The position numbers were made by a program, and so were the translations under genes. A DNA stretch of 64,000 nucleotides from Bog-756 sp052326605 (GTDB taxonomy: Bacteria > Actinomycetota > Acidimicrobiia > Acidimicrobiales > RAAP-2), in the NCBI GenBank assembly GCA_052326605.1, contig JBKQMB010000008.1:114931-178930 (forward strand), read 5' to 3'. The notes beneath the pieces were generated by a model. That model was not told the origin of the DNA and ran no database searches. It saw only the letters and a program-made list of their open reading frames with translations. Positions 54,878 to 63,784 of this stretch are shown piece after piece. Within the stretch, counting starts at the first letter, position 1; every line of letters begins with the position of its first letter.

Positions 54878-55417
54878 ACCGGCTCGGCCCGCTCTCGGGG
54901 CGTCGGACCCGCCTCGTCCCGGCTACTGCCGGTGGGTAGCATAAAGACGGCAGTTGACCGGCGGATTCTGCATTCCGGCCGTACGTGGCGCGCACTGTAA
55001 CGTGCTCCCGAAAGGAGCTTCGGCAACGACCGAACCGGATCGCCTTCAGATTCCGCCACTGAGTCCACGGGACCCTGCGAGCGGGCTGTTCCGGTGGTCA
55101 CGCGGCGCCATCCGTCCGGAGGTCCTCTCCGCCCCTGCCGGTGGGGGAGAGCGCCCTGGGCACGAGCGGGCCCGAAAGCAGCGGGCGTACGGATCCTGCC
55201 TCCGGAGGCCGTCTGTCACTATTGGTCGGGCGGCAGGGCCAACCGCCAGGCCGGGGAGCTCTTCGGGTTCGGCGAGGACGAGCTGGTGGGCATGCCCGTG
55301 GAATGGCAGCTGGAATGGCGGTGCCCCCGGGGTAGCGAAGCGCAGCACGGAGGGCCTGCAACCACGACCCGGCCCGGCTGCCCGAGCGACGTCGCCTGCG
55401 AGCTGGCCTCCCGAGGC
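54878..55417. other. Gene-poor region after cutA
   Basis: 540 bp with no intact gene. It contains the PAS-like scrap at 55232-55336 and a -10-like TAGCAT at about 54937. The convergent ABC-2 permease gene ends at 55418. Confidence 0.5.
55232..55336 (+). pseudogene. PAS-domain fragment
   Basis: One plus frame here reads GRANRQAGELFGFGEDELVGMPVEW with GC-rich third positions, the signature of a PAS core (ANRQAEELFGY..DELVG.PVE). It begins and ends abruptly, without the start, remaining PAS strands or a kinase. It is a scrap of a former sensor gene. Confidence 0.55.
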
Positions 55418-57037
55418 TCATTCGCCCGCAAGGTCCCGGTGCCTGAAGGCGATCACGCCCACGAGGGCGGAGATCACGCCGATCGCCACCATGACGCCCC
55501 CTGTCGTCCAATTCGGAGAAACGGCGGGAGCGGAGGCCATCTGGTGGAAGACCGACGTGTCGAACGCCCAGTGGTTGAGCGCGCCGATTCCGCCGACGAT
55601 CTCGACCAGCAGCGACCAGCTCAGGACGCCGTAGACGACGACCGAGGTGGCCCGAGGCCAGACGCCCAAGGTCAGCGCGCCGATCCCGAGGATGCAGATG
55701 GCCGGCGGGACGATGTTCAGCCCGGCTCCCACCACCGGGGTGAAGGCCACCCCCGCGTGCTGGCTCGCCGCGCCGAGCCAGGTGCACACGCCGGCTACCA
55801 CCCCGGCCGCCACCAGTACGAGGGTCGCGACCAGCAGCCTCCCGCCGAACCATGATGGTCGGGAGACGGGGCGGACCAGGAGGTGGTCGAGACGCCCCCC
55901 GGCCTCTTCGGCGCGCGCCGCGGTGACCTGACCGGCGGCGACGAAGGCGACGAGCACGGCCAGGATGAGGAAGACCAGGCCGAGATAGGCATTGGCATCG
56001 GCGCCGGGCGCCCCGAGTCGTGTGAGCACCTGCCCGACGGAGGAGCCGGAGATTCCTGTAGCACCCAGGCCTTTGACCACGAGCCCGTAGAGCAGTGCCG
56101 AGAGGGCGATTGCCACTCCCCACCCGATGACGGTGGGGCGAGTCAGTCGAATCGCCAATCCGACGGGCCCGGAGAGCAGCCCGAGGCGTGGCCTGGCGCT
56201 CGACCGGTCGGGCAGCGTGCTGGCCCCGACGTCCCGGTTGCCGGCGAGGTGCACGGCCACCAACGCCAGCACGGCGGTGAAGGCGACGATCGGCAGGAGG
56301 GCCACCGGGCGGGGCCCGGTGAGGGGTTGGAGCTCCTCGACCCATCCGAGCGGGGAGGCCCACCTCAGCCAGTGGAGGTCGACGCCGGAGTCGGCCACCA
56401 TGCGGACGGCATAGCTCACGCCGAGGGCCACTGCGGCCCAGGCGGCGGCCTGACGGCGGGTCGCGGCGAGCTGGCTGGTCAGGGCTCCGACCGCCAGGAA
56501 CATGGCTGCACTCGACACGAGGGCGACGGCAAGGAACAGGGCCGGCCCCGCGGGGATGCCGACCTTCCCGGATAGTCCGGTGACGACGGTGATGATGGCG
56601 GTGATCGCCCACAGGGTGGCGACGCCCCCGGCCAGGCCGACGAGCGCCTGGTTGGTGGCACCCCGCCGGGTGGTCCGGCCCGCGAGGAGGAGCTCCCACC
56701 GCCCGGAGTCCTCCTCGCCGCGGAGCAGCCTGGTGCTGGTGAGCAGCCCCCAGACGGCACCGAGGATCATCAGCGTCATGGAGACCTTGTACACGGTGAA
56801 GCCGGCGACCGTCTGGAGCTCGGGGGCGGGACCGAACAGTGCGGTCGTCGCACTGTTCGACCCGAATGCCGCCGCCAGGCGGTCCCGTTGCGCCTGGGTC
56901 TTGTACAACGAGAGATAGCTGAAGGCCGAGGACGCCACGAAGATCCCAAACACGTACCCCCACAGGGCCCCCGACCGCACCGCTTTCCGTGCCGTCAATC
57001 GGGCGACCATCGCACCGGGCGACCGGCCGGCAGGCAT
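55418..57037 (-). CDS. ABC-2-type exporter permease (polyketide/antibiotic exporter-like)
   Basis: Predicted 539-aa membrane protein with about 12 TM helices in two halves, for example TLMILGAVWGLLTSTRLLRG, AITAIITVVTGLSGKVGIP, LGLVFLILAVLVAFVAAGQV and LLVATLVLVAAGVVAGVCTWLG. RGEEDSGRWELLLAGRTTR and ARAEEAGGRLDHLLVRPVSR, one per half, mark the polyketide/antibiotic exporter permease family. The ATPase usually found upstream is missing; upstream is the repeat protein gene. The start is uncertain: GTG at 57127, ATG at 57037 or ATG at 57010. Confidence 0.85.
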   Translation of the reverse strand: MPAGRSPGAMVARLTARKAVRSGALWGYVFGIFVASSAFSYLSLYKTQAQRDRLAAAFGSNSATTALFGPAPELQTVAGFTVYKVSMTLMILGAVWGLLTSTRLLRGEEDSGRWELLLAGRTTRRGATNQALVGLAGGVATLWAITAIITVVTGLSGKVGIPAGPALFLAVALVSSAAMFLAVGALTSQLAATRRQAAAWAAVALGVSYAVRMVADSGVDLHWLRWASPLGWVEELQPLTGPRPVALLPIVAFTAVLALVAVHLAGNRDVGASTLPDRSSARPRLGLLSGPVGLAIRLTRPTVIGWGVAIALSALLYGLVVKGLGATGISGSSVGQVLTRLGAPGADANAYLGLVFLILAVLVAFVAAGQVTAARAEEAGGRLDHLLVRPVSRPSWFGGRLLVATLVLVAAGVVAGVCTWLGAASQHAGVAFTPVVGAGLNIVPPAICILGIGALTLGVWPRATSVVVYGVLSWSLLVEIVGGIGALNHWAFDTSVFHQMASAPAVSPNWTTGGVMVAIGVISALVGVIAFRHRDLAGE

Positions 57038-57227
57038 CGGCCCGCCCGGCGCGGCCTCAGTCTGCACGTACGGTCGTGCCCCGGTGCGCCCCGTGCCCAC
57101 CGCAGGGGGAGGGGGCGGGCGCCTCACGCGACGTCTCGAGGCTCGCGGTGATGGTGTTCGCTCTCACAGGTACAACCTCCCATCGCCGTCCAAGACTACT
57201 GAGCGCAAGCGCAGGGGCCGGCCCCGA

Positions 57228-58988
57228 TCAGCCGGACATGCCCACGACGGGGGCAACGAGGCTGATCGCCCCCGTCGAGCCCTGGAAGACGGCCCCACCG
57301 AAGTTGAAGATGCCGCCGTCGGAGGCGACCAGCCAGTACCCCGGACCGTTGGATGGTGTCGCCATACCGACGATGGGCGCGTTGAGGTGGATGCTGCCGG
57401 TCGACCCGTGGAACCCGGCGTCACCGAAGGAGAAGATGCCGCCGTCGGACGCCACCAGCCAGTAACCGCCTCCGCCTGGGGTCGCCGACATGCCGACGAT
57501 GGGCGCGTTGAGGGGCCGGCCCCCCATCGACCCGTGGAACCCGGCGTCACCGAAGGAGAAGATGCCGCCGTCGGACGTCACCAGCCAGTAGCCGCCTCCG
57601 TCGGGGGTCGCCGACATGCCGACGATGGGCGCGTTGAGGGGCCGGCCCCCCATCGACCCGTGGAACCCGGCGTCACCGAAGGAGAAGATGCCGCCGTCGG
57701 ACGCCACCAGCCAGTAGCCGCCTCCATCAGGGGTCGCCACCATGCCGACGATGGGCGCGTTGAGGTGGATGCTGCCGGTCGACCCGTGGAACCCGGCGTC
57801 ACCGAAGGAGAAGATGCCGCCGTCGGACGCAACCAGCCAGTAGCCGCCCTCGTCGGGGGTCGCCGCCATGCCGACGACGGGCCGGTTGAGGTGCTGGCCC
57901 CCCATGGAGCCGAAGAAGGGCTCGCAGAAGGAGAACACACCCCCGTCGGACGCCGCCAAGCGGTAGCCGGGTCCGGGTGAACAGGCCACCGCCCCGCCGT
58001 TTTGCCGGGCCTCCCCCGAGTTGGGGTCGATGATCAGCGAGGACTCGTCGACGGCCTCGAACGCGCTGGCCGGCACCTGCTTGAGTTCGTTGACGAGGGC
58101 GATCGGCCAGTTCTGGTCGGCCGTTCCACCGAAGTACCAGTTGGAACCGTTGTCCGCCAGGATCAGTCCGTACTGCTGCATGGCCCGCAGCACCACCTGG
58201 GCCTGCGGTGAGTACCCCGAGATGTCGTACCCGGCCTTCAGTCGGAACCGGGCGCCCATCGGGGGAAGGTTCGGGCTGCTCGAGGCCCCGGCTTCGTGGC
58301 GGGCCGGCCAGATGAACGAAGTGTCGGTCGACTCGGCCGTCATGCGGATGGCGTGGGTGACCGAGCCCGCCTGCACCTCGTCGTAGCGCAAGAGGCCGGG
58401 CAGGATCGGCAGCCCGGCGGCGTCCGCCGATGTCCACCCGGCGGGACGCAGGGCGTTCGAATCCAGGTTCCAGATGGCTCCGGAGCCCGCCGTCGATCCC
58501 GAGAGGCTGTAGTGCGCGTCGTACAGCTCGTAGAGGGTGCACGTGGCCGGGTTGACCATGAGCGCGTGGCGGTCCCCGGTCGAGCTCGCACCGCCCTCGA
58601 TCGGTGTGTCGGCGCCGAACGGGTAGGGGCCCGGATCGCTCTGGTCGGCGTAGGTGAACGCCGGGAACACCGTCGGGTGGGACGGCGCCACCACCGTGTA
58701 GGGGATTCCATACGGGTTGGACGGGTCACTCGACGGACCGAAATCCGGATGCAGGTCCGTGGTGGCGCTGCCCATGCTGGCGAGCCAGGCCGCACTGTGA
58801 GGGTCCACCGGAAGCCCCGAGATGTCGGTGTTCCACACGTTGTCGGCCGGGAACATCGGGCAGTCGGGTGCCCCGGGCAGCGGGGACCCGGCCGATGCCG
58901 GCTCGACTGCTACGACCTGGACCAGGCCTCCGCACGTCACCACCGCCACCAAGATGGCCGCCAGCAAAGGCCTCGATCGGCTCCCCAT
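57228..58988 (-). CDS. Secreted protein with a conserved N-terminal domain and about seven 42-aa repeats
   Basis: Predicted 586-aa exported protein. A signal peptide (about 1-34) is followed by a domain of about 320 residues (CPMFPADNVWNTDISGLPVD, YGLILADNGSNWYFGG) found in other secreted actinobacterial proteins; its function is unknown to me. The C-terminal part has about seven 42-aa units (core GYWLVASDGGIFSFGDAGFH), the same repeat as in the Rpf-type protein at 43594-44859. Several units are nearly identical in DNA. No catalytic residues can be named. The ATG at 58988 is chosen by signal-peptide position. Confidence 0.85.
   Translation of the reverse strand: MGSRSRPLLAAILVAVVTCGGLVQVVAVEPASAGSPLPGAPDCPMFPADNVWNTDISGLPVDPHSAAWLASMGSATTDLHPDFGPSSDPSNPYGIPYTVVAPSHPTVFPAFTYADQSDPGPYPFGADTPIEGGASSTGDRHALMVNPATCTLYELYDAHYSLSGSTAGSGAIWNLDSNALRPAGWTSADAAGLPILPGLLRYDEVQAGSVTHAIRMTAESTDTSFIWPARHEAGASSSPNLPPMGARFRLKAGYDISGYSPQAQVVLRAMQQYGLILADNGSNWYFGGTADQNWPIALVNELKQVPASAFEAVDESSLIIDPNSGEARQNGGAVACSPGPGYRLAASDGGVFSFCEPFFGSMGGQHLNRPVVGMAATPDEGGYWLVASDGGIFSFGDAGFHGSTGSIHLNAPIVGMVATPDGGGYWLVASDGGIFSFGDAGFHGSMGGRPLNAPIVGMSATPDGGGYWLVTSDGGIFSFGDAGFHGSMGGRPLNAPIVGMSATPGGGGYWLVASDGGIFSFGDAGFHGSTGSIHLNAPIVGMATPSNGPGYWLVASDGGIFNFGGAVFQGSTGAISLVAPVVGMSG
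57369..57890 (-). repeat. 126-bp tandem repeat in the secreted repeat protein gene
   Basis: The marker GACGATGGGCGCGTTGAGG occurs at 57369, 57495, 57621 and 57747, with a diverged copy at 57873, a strict 126-bp (42-codon) period. Several adjoining units are almost identical over their whole length. Confidence 0.9.
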
Positions 58989-59306
58989 GGTCAACACCGA
59001 AATCGACGGTACTCCATGGGGCCCGCCGAGGGGGAGGATCGACCGACCGGTCGACCCCGTCGTTGCTGGACTCGACTCCAGTGACCCATGGTGGCTGCAT
59101 GCGATCGGGGCGATCTCGAGGAGCGGAGCACACGTCAGGGGGCGGACATCCCGGCGTGCTCCCCTGGTTTCGGGGTCGCAGGCGAGCAGGAATTGCGTTT
59201 TCCTCACCTGGAGGGCATGTTGGCGCGGTTCGCCTGGGAGAACAACCCGGGCGCGTGGGCGATCGCGGCTAGCTTCGACGGGCAGATGCTGCGCAAGGAG
59301 GGAACC
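58989..59306. other. Divergent region between the repeat protein and the sugar-binding protein
   Basis: 318 bp. The left part is non-coding. From about 59218 to 59306 a plus frame is GC3-rich and open (MLARFAWENNPGAWAIAA...) and runs in frame into the sugar-binding protein's GTG. It may be a leftover coding scrap rather than an extension, since the Tat signal begins only after the GTG. Confidence 0.45.
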
Positions 59307-60746
59307 GTGACCGAGGCAAGCAGAGCGGAGTCAGGGTCAGGGGCCCGGCTGGACCGCCGGGGGTTCCTCGGGCTGTTGTCGGTGGCTGCGGGCGGCGCTG
59401 TGCTCGGGGCATGCTCGTCCGGATCGTCGGGGTCGTCCGGATCGACGTCGAGCCCGGCGGCGGCCTTCCCGATCGGAGCGGCAGCCAAAGCGTCGTCGAA
59501 GCCGACGACGGTCACCATGTGGCATTCGATGAGCTACAACAACCAGACGACGCTGCAGAAGCTCACCGCCGCCTTCAATGCCTCGCAGGGCGACGTCCAC
59601 GTCAACCTGGTCAACCAGAACAGCTACACCGACACCCTGACGCTCTTCACGGCCGCGCTGAGCAGTGGCGGCCTCCCCGACCTGCTGCAGATGGAGACCG
59701 TCGATCTGCAGTTGATGATCGACTCCCGCAGCGTGGTGCCCGCCCAGGCGGCCATCGCCGCCGCCCACTACGACCTCTCGGACTTCCTGCCCTCCACCAT
59801 CAACTTCTTCAAGGTGCAGGGGACCCAGTGGGCCATGCCCTTCAACATCTCGTCCAACGTCCTGTACTTCGACCAGAACGCCCTCACCAAGGCCGGCCTC
59901 GACCCGGCCAACCCGCCCGCCACCCTGGCCGAGCTCAAGGCGGCGTGCCAGAAGATCGTGTCGAGCGGCACGGCCAAGTACGGCATGAGCCTAAAGCTCG
60001 ACTCTGCCTACTTCGAGCAGTGGTTGACCCTGGCCGACGCACTCATCGTGAACGAGGAGAACGGACGCAGCGGGCGGGCCACCAAGGTGGTGTTCGACGG
60101 TGCGGTGGGCACCTCCCTCTTCGAGTGGTACGCCGACATGCTGGACAGCAAACTGGCGCAGCCCACCTCGGCCACCACCTACGACAACCTCCTGGGGATC
60201 GCCAACGGGATCGCCCCCATCTGCCTCGAGACCTCCGCGGCCCTCGGCACCATCCAGACCCTCCTCAGCGGGGGGCAGTACGCCAACATCAAGCTGGGGG
60301 TGGCCCAGACCCCGAGCACGACCTCCGACCGCAACGGCGTGTTCCCCGGCGGGGCCGGCCTCTACATGGTGAGCAAGTCCTCGCCGGCCCAGCAGGACGG
60401 CGCCTGGCAGTACATCACCTACCTCGACCAGCCGGCCCAGCAGGCCCAGTGGGCGGTGGGTACCGGGTACATCCCCATCCGCAAGAGCGCCACCGCCCTG
60501 CCGGCCATCACCCAGCTGTGGGCCGGCCAACCCGAGTTCGAGGTGTCCTACCGGCAGTTGGCCGAGAGTCCCCAGAACCCAGCCACGGCCGGTGCCGTGT
60601 ACGGCCCCCAGTCCCAGGTGGAGCAGGCCATCGACTCCGCCCTCACCTCCATCTCGACCGGCACCTCGACCACGTCGGCCATGTCCCAGCTGACCAGTAC
60701 GGCGAACGGCATCATCTCGAGCTACAACACCCGGATCGGCGCCTGA
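59307..60746 (+). CDS. Carbohydrate ABC transporter substrate-binding lipoprotein (Tat-exported)
   Basis: Predicted 479-aa solute-binding protein of the UgpB/MalE type. The N-terminus has a Tat motif (RLDRRGFLG) and a lipobox (VLGACSS), then a Ser/Gly linker. The body opens TVTMWHSMSYNNQTTLQKL and contains FTAALSSGGLPDLLQ, YFDQNALTKAGLDP and FPGGAGLYMVSKSS. The GTG at 59307 follows AAGGAGGG. It is the first gene of an importer operon. The sugar is not known; glycerol-3-phosphate or an oligosaccharide is possible. Confidence 0.92.
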   Translation: MTEASRAESGSGARLDRRGFLGLLSVAAGGAVLGACSSGSSGSSGSTSSPAAAFPIGAAAKASSKPTTVTMWHSMSYNNQTTLQKLTAAFNASQGDVHVNLVNQNSYTDTLTLFTAALSSGGLPDLLQMETVDLQLMIDSRSVVPAQAAIAAAHYDLSDFLPSTINFFKVQGTQWAMPFNISSNVLYFDQNALTKAGLDPANPPATLAELKAACQKIVSSGTAKYGMSLKLDSAYFEQWLTLADALIVNEENGRSGRATKVVFDGAVGTSLFEWYADMLDSKLAQPTSATTYDNLLGIANGIAPICLETSAALGTIQTLLSGGQYANIKLGVAQTPSTTSDRNGVFPGGAGLYMVSKSSPAQQDGAWQYITYLDQPAQQAQWAVGTGYIPIRKSATALPAITQLWAGQPEFEVSYRQLAESPQNPATAGAVYGPQSQVEQAIDSALTSISTGTSTTSAMSQLTSTANGIISSYNTRIGA

Positions 60747-60777
60747 GCCGGGCGTGAACGGGCAGGGGGGCCGACCC

Positions 60778-61953
60778 GTGGACGCACGTGACGCCCGGAC
60801 CGGACTGGGGGGGCTGGCAGTAGCGGAACCCAGCCGACTGGCGTTCGAGGGGGTGACCAAGCGCTTCGGCGACGTGGTCGCCGTCGACGACCTCACCCTG
60901 GAGGTGGAGCCGGGCGAGTCCCTGGTGCTGCTCGGCCCGTCCGGGTGCGGCAAGTCCACCGCCCTGCGCATCATGGCCGGCCTCGAGACCCCGACCGCCG
61001 GAGTGGTGCGCATCGGCGACCGGGTGGTCAACGACGTCGACCCCAAGGACCGCGACGTGGCCATGGTCTTCCAGAGCTACGCGCTCTACCCGCACCTGAC
61101 GGTGGGGAAGAACATCGAGTTCCCGCTCCGCCAGCGCGGCGTGGACAAGGAGGAGCGCGCCACAAAGGTCAAGCGGGCGGCGGAGACCCTCGGCCTGGGC
61201 GATCTCCTCGGCCGCAAGCCGGCCCAGCTCTCGGGCGGCCAGCGCCAACGCGTCGCCCTGGCCCGGGCCATCGTGCGCGAGCCGCTCGTGTTCCTGATGG
61301 ACGAGCCGCTCTCCAACCTCGACGCTGCGCTGCGGGTGCAGACCCGGGCCGACATCGTCGAGCTGCAGAGCCGGCTGAAGACCACCACCCTCTACGTCAC
61401 CCACGACCAGGTCGAGGCGATGACGATGGGCCATCGCATCGCGGTCATGAGCGAGGGCAGGCTGCAGCAGGTGGCGGCGCCCGAAGACCTGTACGCGCAC
61501 CCGACCAACGTGTTCGTGGCGCACTTCCTGGGCAGCCCGGGCATGAACCTGGTCGAGGGGATGCTGGTCGAGAACGGGTCGCCCGACGCGTCGGGCGGCG
61601 GCGGACGCGGCACGCTGTGCGTCGCCTTCGCCGGGGCCTCGGTGCCGCTGCCGGCCGAGGTGGCGGACCCGGTCCGCGGCAGCGGGCCCGACGTCGTGCT
61701 CGGCCTGCGTCCCGAGGCACTGCGCCTCAGCCCCGACGGCGTGATCGCGGCCAACGTCATCATCGTCGAGCTGCTCGGTGCCGAGACGCATGTGATCTGC
61801 CACACCGAGAGCGGCGCCCGCATCATCGTGCGCCAGGGCGCGGGGGCGACCAAGCCGGCGCTCGGCGAGGCGGTGCGCATCGCCGTCGACGCGGACCCCG
61901 AGGCGTACCACCTCTTCGACGCGTCCACCGGCGAGCGGCTGGGGGGACCGTGA
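60778..61953 (+). CDS. Carbohydrate ABC transporter ATP-binding protein (MalK/UgpC-like)
   Basis: ATPase of about 391 aa. It has Walker A LLGPSGCGKSTALRI, the Q-loop VFQSYALYPHLTVGKNIEFP, the signature LSGGQRQRVALARAI, Walker B VFLMDEPLSNLDA, and a C-terminal TOBE regulatory domain. The GTG at 60778 has GGGGGG upstream; a GTG at 60754 is the alternative. The stop overlaps the permease GTG by GTGA. Confidence 0.95.
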   Translation: MDARDARTGLGGLAVAEPSRLAFEGVTKRFGDVVAVDDLTLEVEPGESLVLLGPSGCGKSTALRIMAGLETPTAGVVRIGDRVVNDVDPKDRDVAMVFQSYALYPHLTVGKNIEFPLRQRGVDKEERATKVKRAAETLGLGDLLGRKPAQLSGGQRQRVALARAIVREPLVFLMDEPLSNLDAALRVQTRADIVELQSRLKTTTLYVTHDQVEAMTMGHRIAVMSEGRLQQVAAPEDLYAHPTNVFVAHFLGSPGMNLVEGMLVENGSPDASGGGGRGTLCVAFAGASVPLPAEVADPVRGSGPDVVLGLRPEALRLSPDGVIAANVIIVELLGAETHVICHTESGARIIVRQGAGATKPALGEAVRIAVDADPEAYHLFDASTGERLGGP

Positions 61954-62900
61954 CCGCGGTGGCCGAGGCGGCTGCGGCGGCGGCGGCACCGAAGGCCCCC
62001 GCGCGGAGCCACGGCCTGCGGTCCCGCATGCGCAAGGAGGCGGCCCTGGCCTACGTCTTGCTGCTCCCGGTGATGGTGCTCTTCGGCGTCTTCTCCTTCT
62101 ATCCCTTCCTGCGCAACTTCAAGCTGATGCTCTACGAGACGCCGCCGGTGCCCGGCCTCCCGTCGCGCTACGTCGGGCTGCACCAGATCATCCCCACCAT
62201 CACCTCGACGCAGTTCACCCAGAGCCTGCTCACCACGTTCGTCTTCGTGATCCTGGTGGTCCCGCTCAGCCTGATCCTCGGGCTCGCGCTGGCCGTGGCC
62301 GCCCACCGCAGGCTCAAGGGCATGGGCATCTACCGGATGATCTTCTCCTCGACCGTGGTCAGCTCGGTGGCCGTCGCCGCGGTCATCTTCGGCACGCTGC
62401 TCAACCCGGTGGTAGGCCTGTTGCCCTGGCTCGGGATCAACCCGAACCCGCCGGCGCTCGAGAGCACCACCTGGGCGCTGCCGTCGGTCGCGGTGATCAC
62501 GATCTGGCAGTTCCTCGGGCTGTCATTCATCATCATGTCGGCCGGGCTGCAGTCGGTGCCCGACGAGCTGCTCGAGGCGGCGCGCATCGACGGCGCCACC
62601 GCCTGGACGAGGTTCTGGCGCATGACCGTGCCGTTGCTGTCCCCCACCATCTTCTTCGCCGTGATCGTCAGCACGATTTACGCCTTCCAGGCCTTCGGCG
62701 CGGTGGACATCCTCATCGGGAACAGCAACGCCGTCCGCCTGCACACCAACGTGCTGATCTACAACATCGTCAACACGCTGCAGATAGAGAACAACCCCGG
62801 GGCCGCCGCCATCATGGCGACGGTGCTGTTCCTCATCATGCTGGGACTGACCATCCTGCAGATGCGGCTCCTGGAGCGGCGGGTGAGCTATGCCCGCTGA
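61950..62900 (+). CDS. Carbohydrate ABC transporter permease (UgpA/MalF-like)
   Basis: Predicted 316-aa permease with six TM helices. An Ala-rich N-terminus precedes LAYVLLLPVMVLFGVFSFYP. The EAA loop reads ELLEAARIDGATAWTRFWRM. It starts with GTG overlapping the ATPase stop and ends 11 bp inside the next permease gene. Confidence 0.95.
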   Translation: MTAVAEAAAAAAAPKAPARSHGLRSRMRKEAALAYVLLLPVMVLFGVFSFYPFLRNFKLMLYETPPVPGLPSRYVGLHQIIPTITSTQFTQSLLTTFVFVILVVPLSLILGLALAVAAHRRLKGMGIYRMIFSSTVVSSVAVAAVIFGTLLNPVVGLLPWLGINPNPPALESTTWALPSVAVITIWQFLGLSFIIMSAGLQSVPDELLEAARIDGATAWTRFWRMTVPLLSPTIFFAVIVSTIYAFQAFGAVDILIGNSNAVRLHTNVLIYNIVNTLQIENNPGAAAIMATVLFLIMLGLTILQMRLLERRVSYAR

Positions 62901-63741
62901 CACCCGGGATCCCAAGCGGTCCCGCCGGCGTCTGCGGACCATCGGGAGCTACGCGCTGCTGACCGTCTTCGCGATCCTGGTCCTGTTCCCCATTTACGTG
63001 ACGGTCGTCAACTCGCTGCTCGTCCCGGACCAGCTGGTGCAGCAGCCACCCCCGCTCTTCCCGACCGACCCCCAGTGGCACAACTACCTCACCGCCTGGA
63101 CCTCGGGGCAGATGTCCAAGTACATGACGACGTCGGCCATCATGACCGTCGTCATCGTCGTGGGCCAGCTCGTCACGTCCATCCTCGCTGCCTACGCCTT
63201 CGCGTTCCTGCGCTTCCCGCTCAAGCGGACGCTGTTCGTGATCTGCCTGGCCACGCTCATGATCCCGCTCGAGGTGACCTTCATCACCAACCTCGACACG
63301 ATCACGTCGCTGCACTGGTTCAACACCTATGAGGGCCTGTCGATCCCGTTCCTCGCCACCGGCTTCGGCATCTTCCTGCTGCGCCAGGCCTTCCTGCAGA
63401 TCCCCCGCGACCTCCAGGAGGCGGCCCAGCTCGACGGCTACGGGCACCTGCGCTTCATGACCAGGGTGGCCGTGCCCCTGGCCCGGCCGTCCCTGGCCGC
63501 CCTCGGCGTGTTCTCCTTCCTGGCCGCGTGGAACCAGTACCTGTGGCCCCTCGTCTCGACCGGGGGCCAGTCGCCCCTCAACACGGTCCAGATCGGGCTC
63601 AAGCAGCTGATCGGCACCCAGGTGTCGCAGATCCCCGTGTCGCTGGCCGGCGCGGTCATCGCGTTCGTGCCGCTGGTGATCCTGCTGCTCGTCTTCCAGA
63701 AGCAGCTGGTGCGGAGCCTGACCGCGGGCGCCGTCAAGTAG
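62890..63741 (+). CDS. Carbohydrate ABC transporter permease (UgpE/MalG-like)
   Basis: Predicted 283-aa permease with six TM helices. It has YALLTVFAILVLFPIYVTVV, the EAA loop RDLQEAAQLDGYGHLRFMTRV, and AFVPLVILLLVFQKQLVRSL at the end. It completes the import channel with the upstream permease. The ATG lies inside the previous coding end (11-bp overlap). Confidence 0.95.
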   Translation: MPADTRDPKRSRRRLRTIGSYALLTVFAILVLFPIYVTVVNSLLVPDQLVQQPPPLFPTDPQWHNYLTAWTSGQMSKYMTTSAIMTVVIVVGQLVTSILAAYAFAFLRFPLKRTLFVICLATLMIPLEVTFITNLDTITSLHWFNTYEGLSIPFLATGFGIFLLRQAFLQIPRDLQEAAQLDGYGHLRFMTRVAVPLARPSLAALGVFSFLAAWNQYLWPLVSTGGQSPLNTVQIGLKQLIGTQVSQIPVSLAGAVIAFVPLVILLLVFQKQLVRSLTAGAVK

Positions 63742-63784
63742 GGAGCGGCTGCCGCCTCGGCGGCTCCGGTGCTAGGCAATAGAC

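Noticed and set aside
55098..56963. Minus-strand open frame of 621 aa overlapping the ABC-2 permease
   Set aside because: Arg/Gly/Pro-rich alternative frame; the overlapping frame has the membrane segments and family motifs.
59218..59306. In-frame N-terminal extension of the sugar-binding protein (MLARFAWENNPGAW)
   Set aside because: The Tat signal and the ribosome-binding site AAGGAGGG place the start at the GTG at 59307; an extension would bury the signal.
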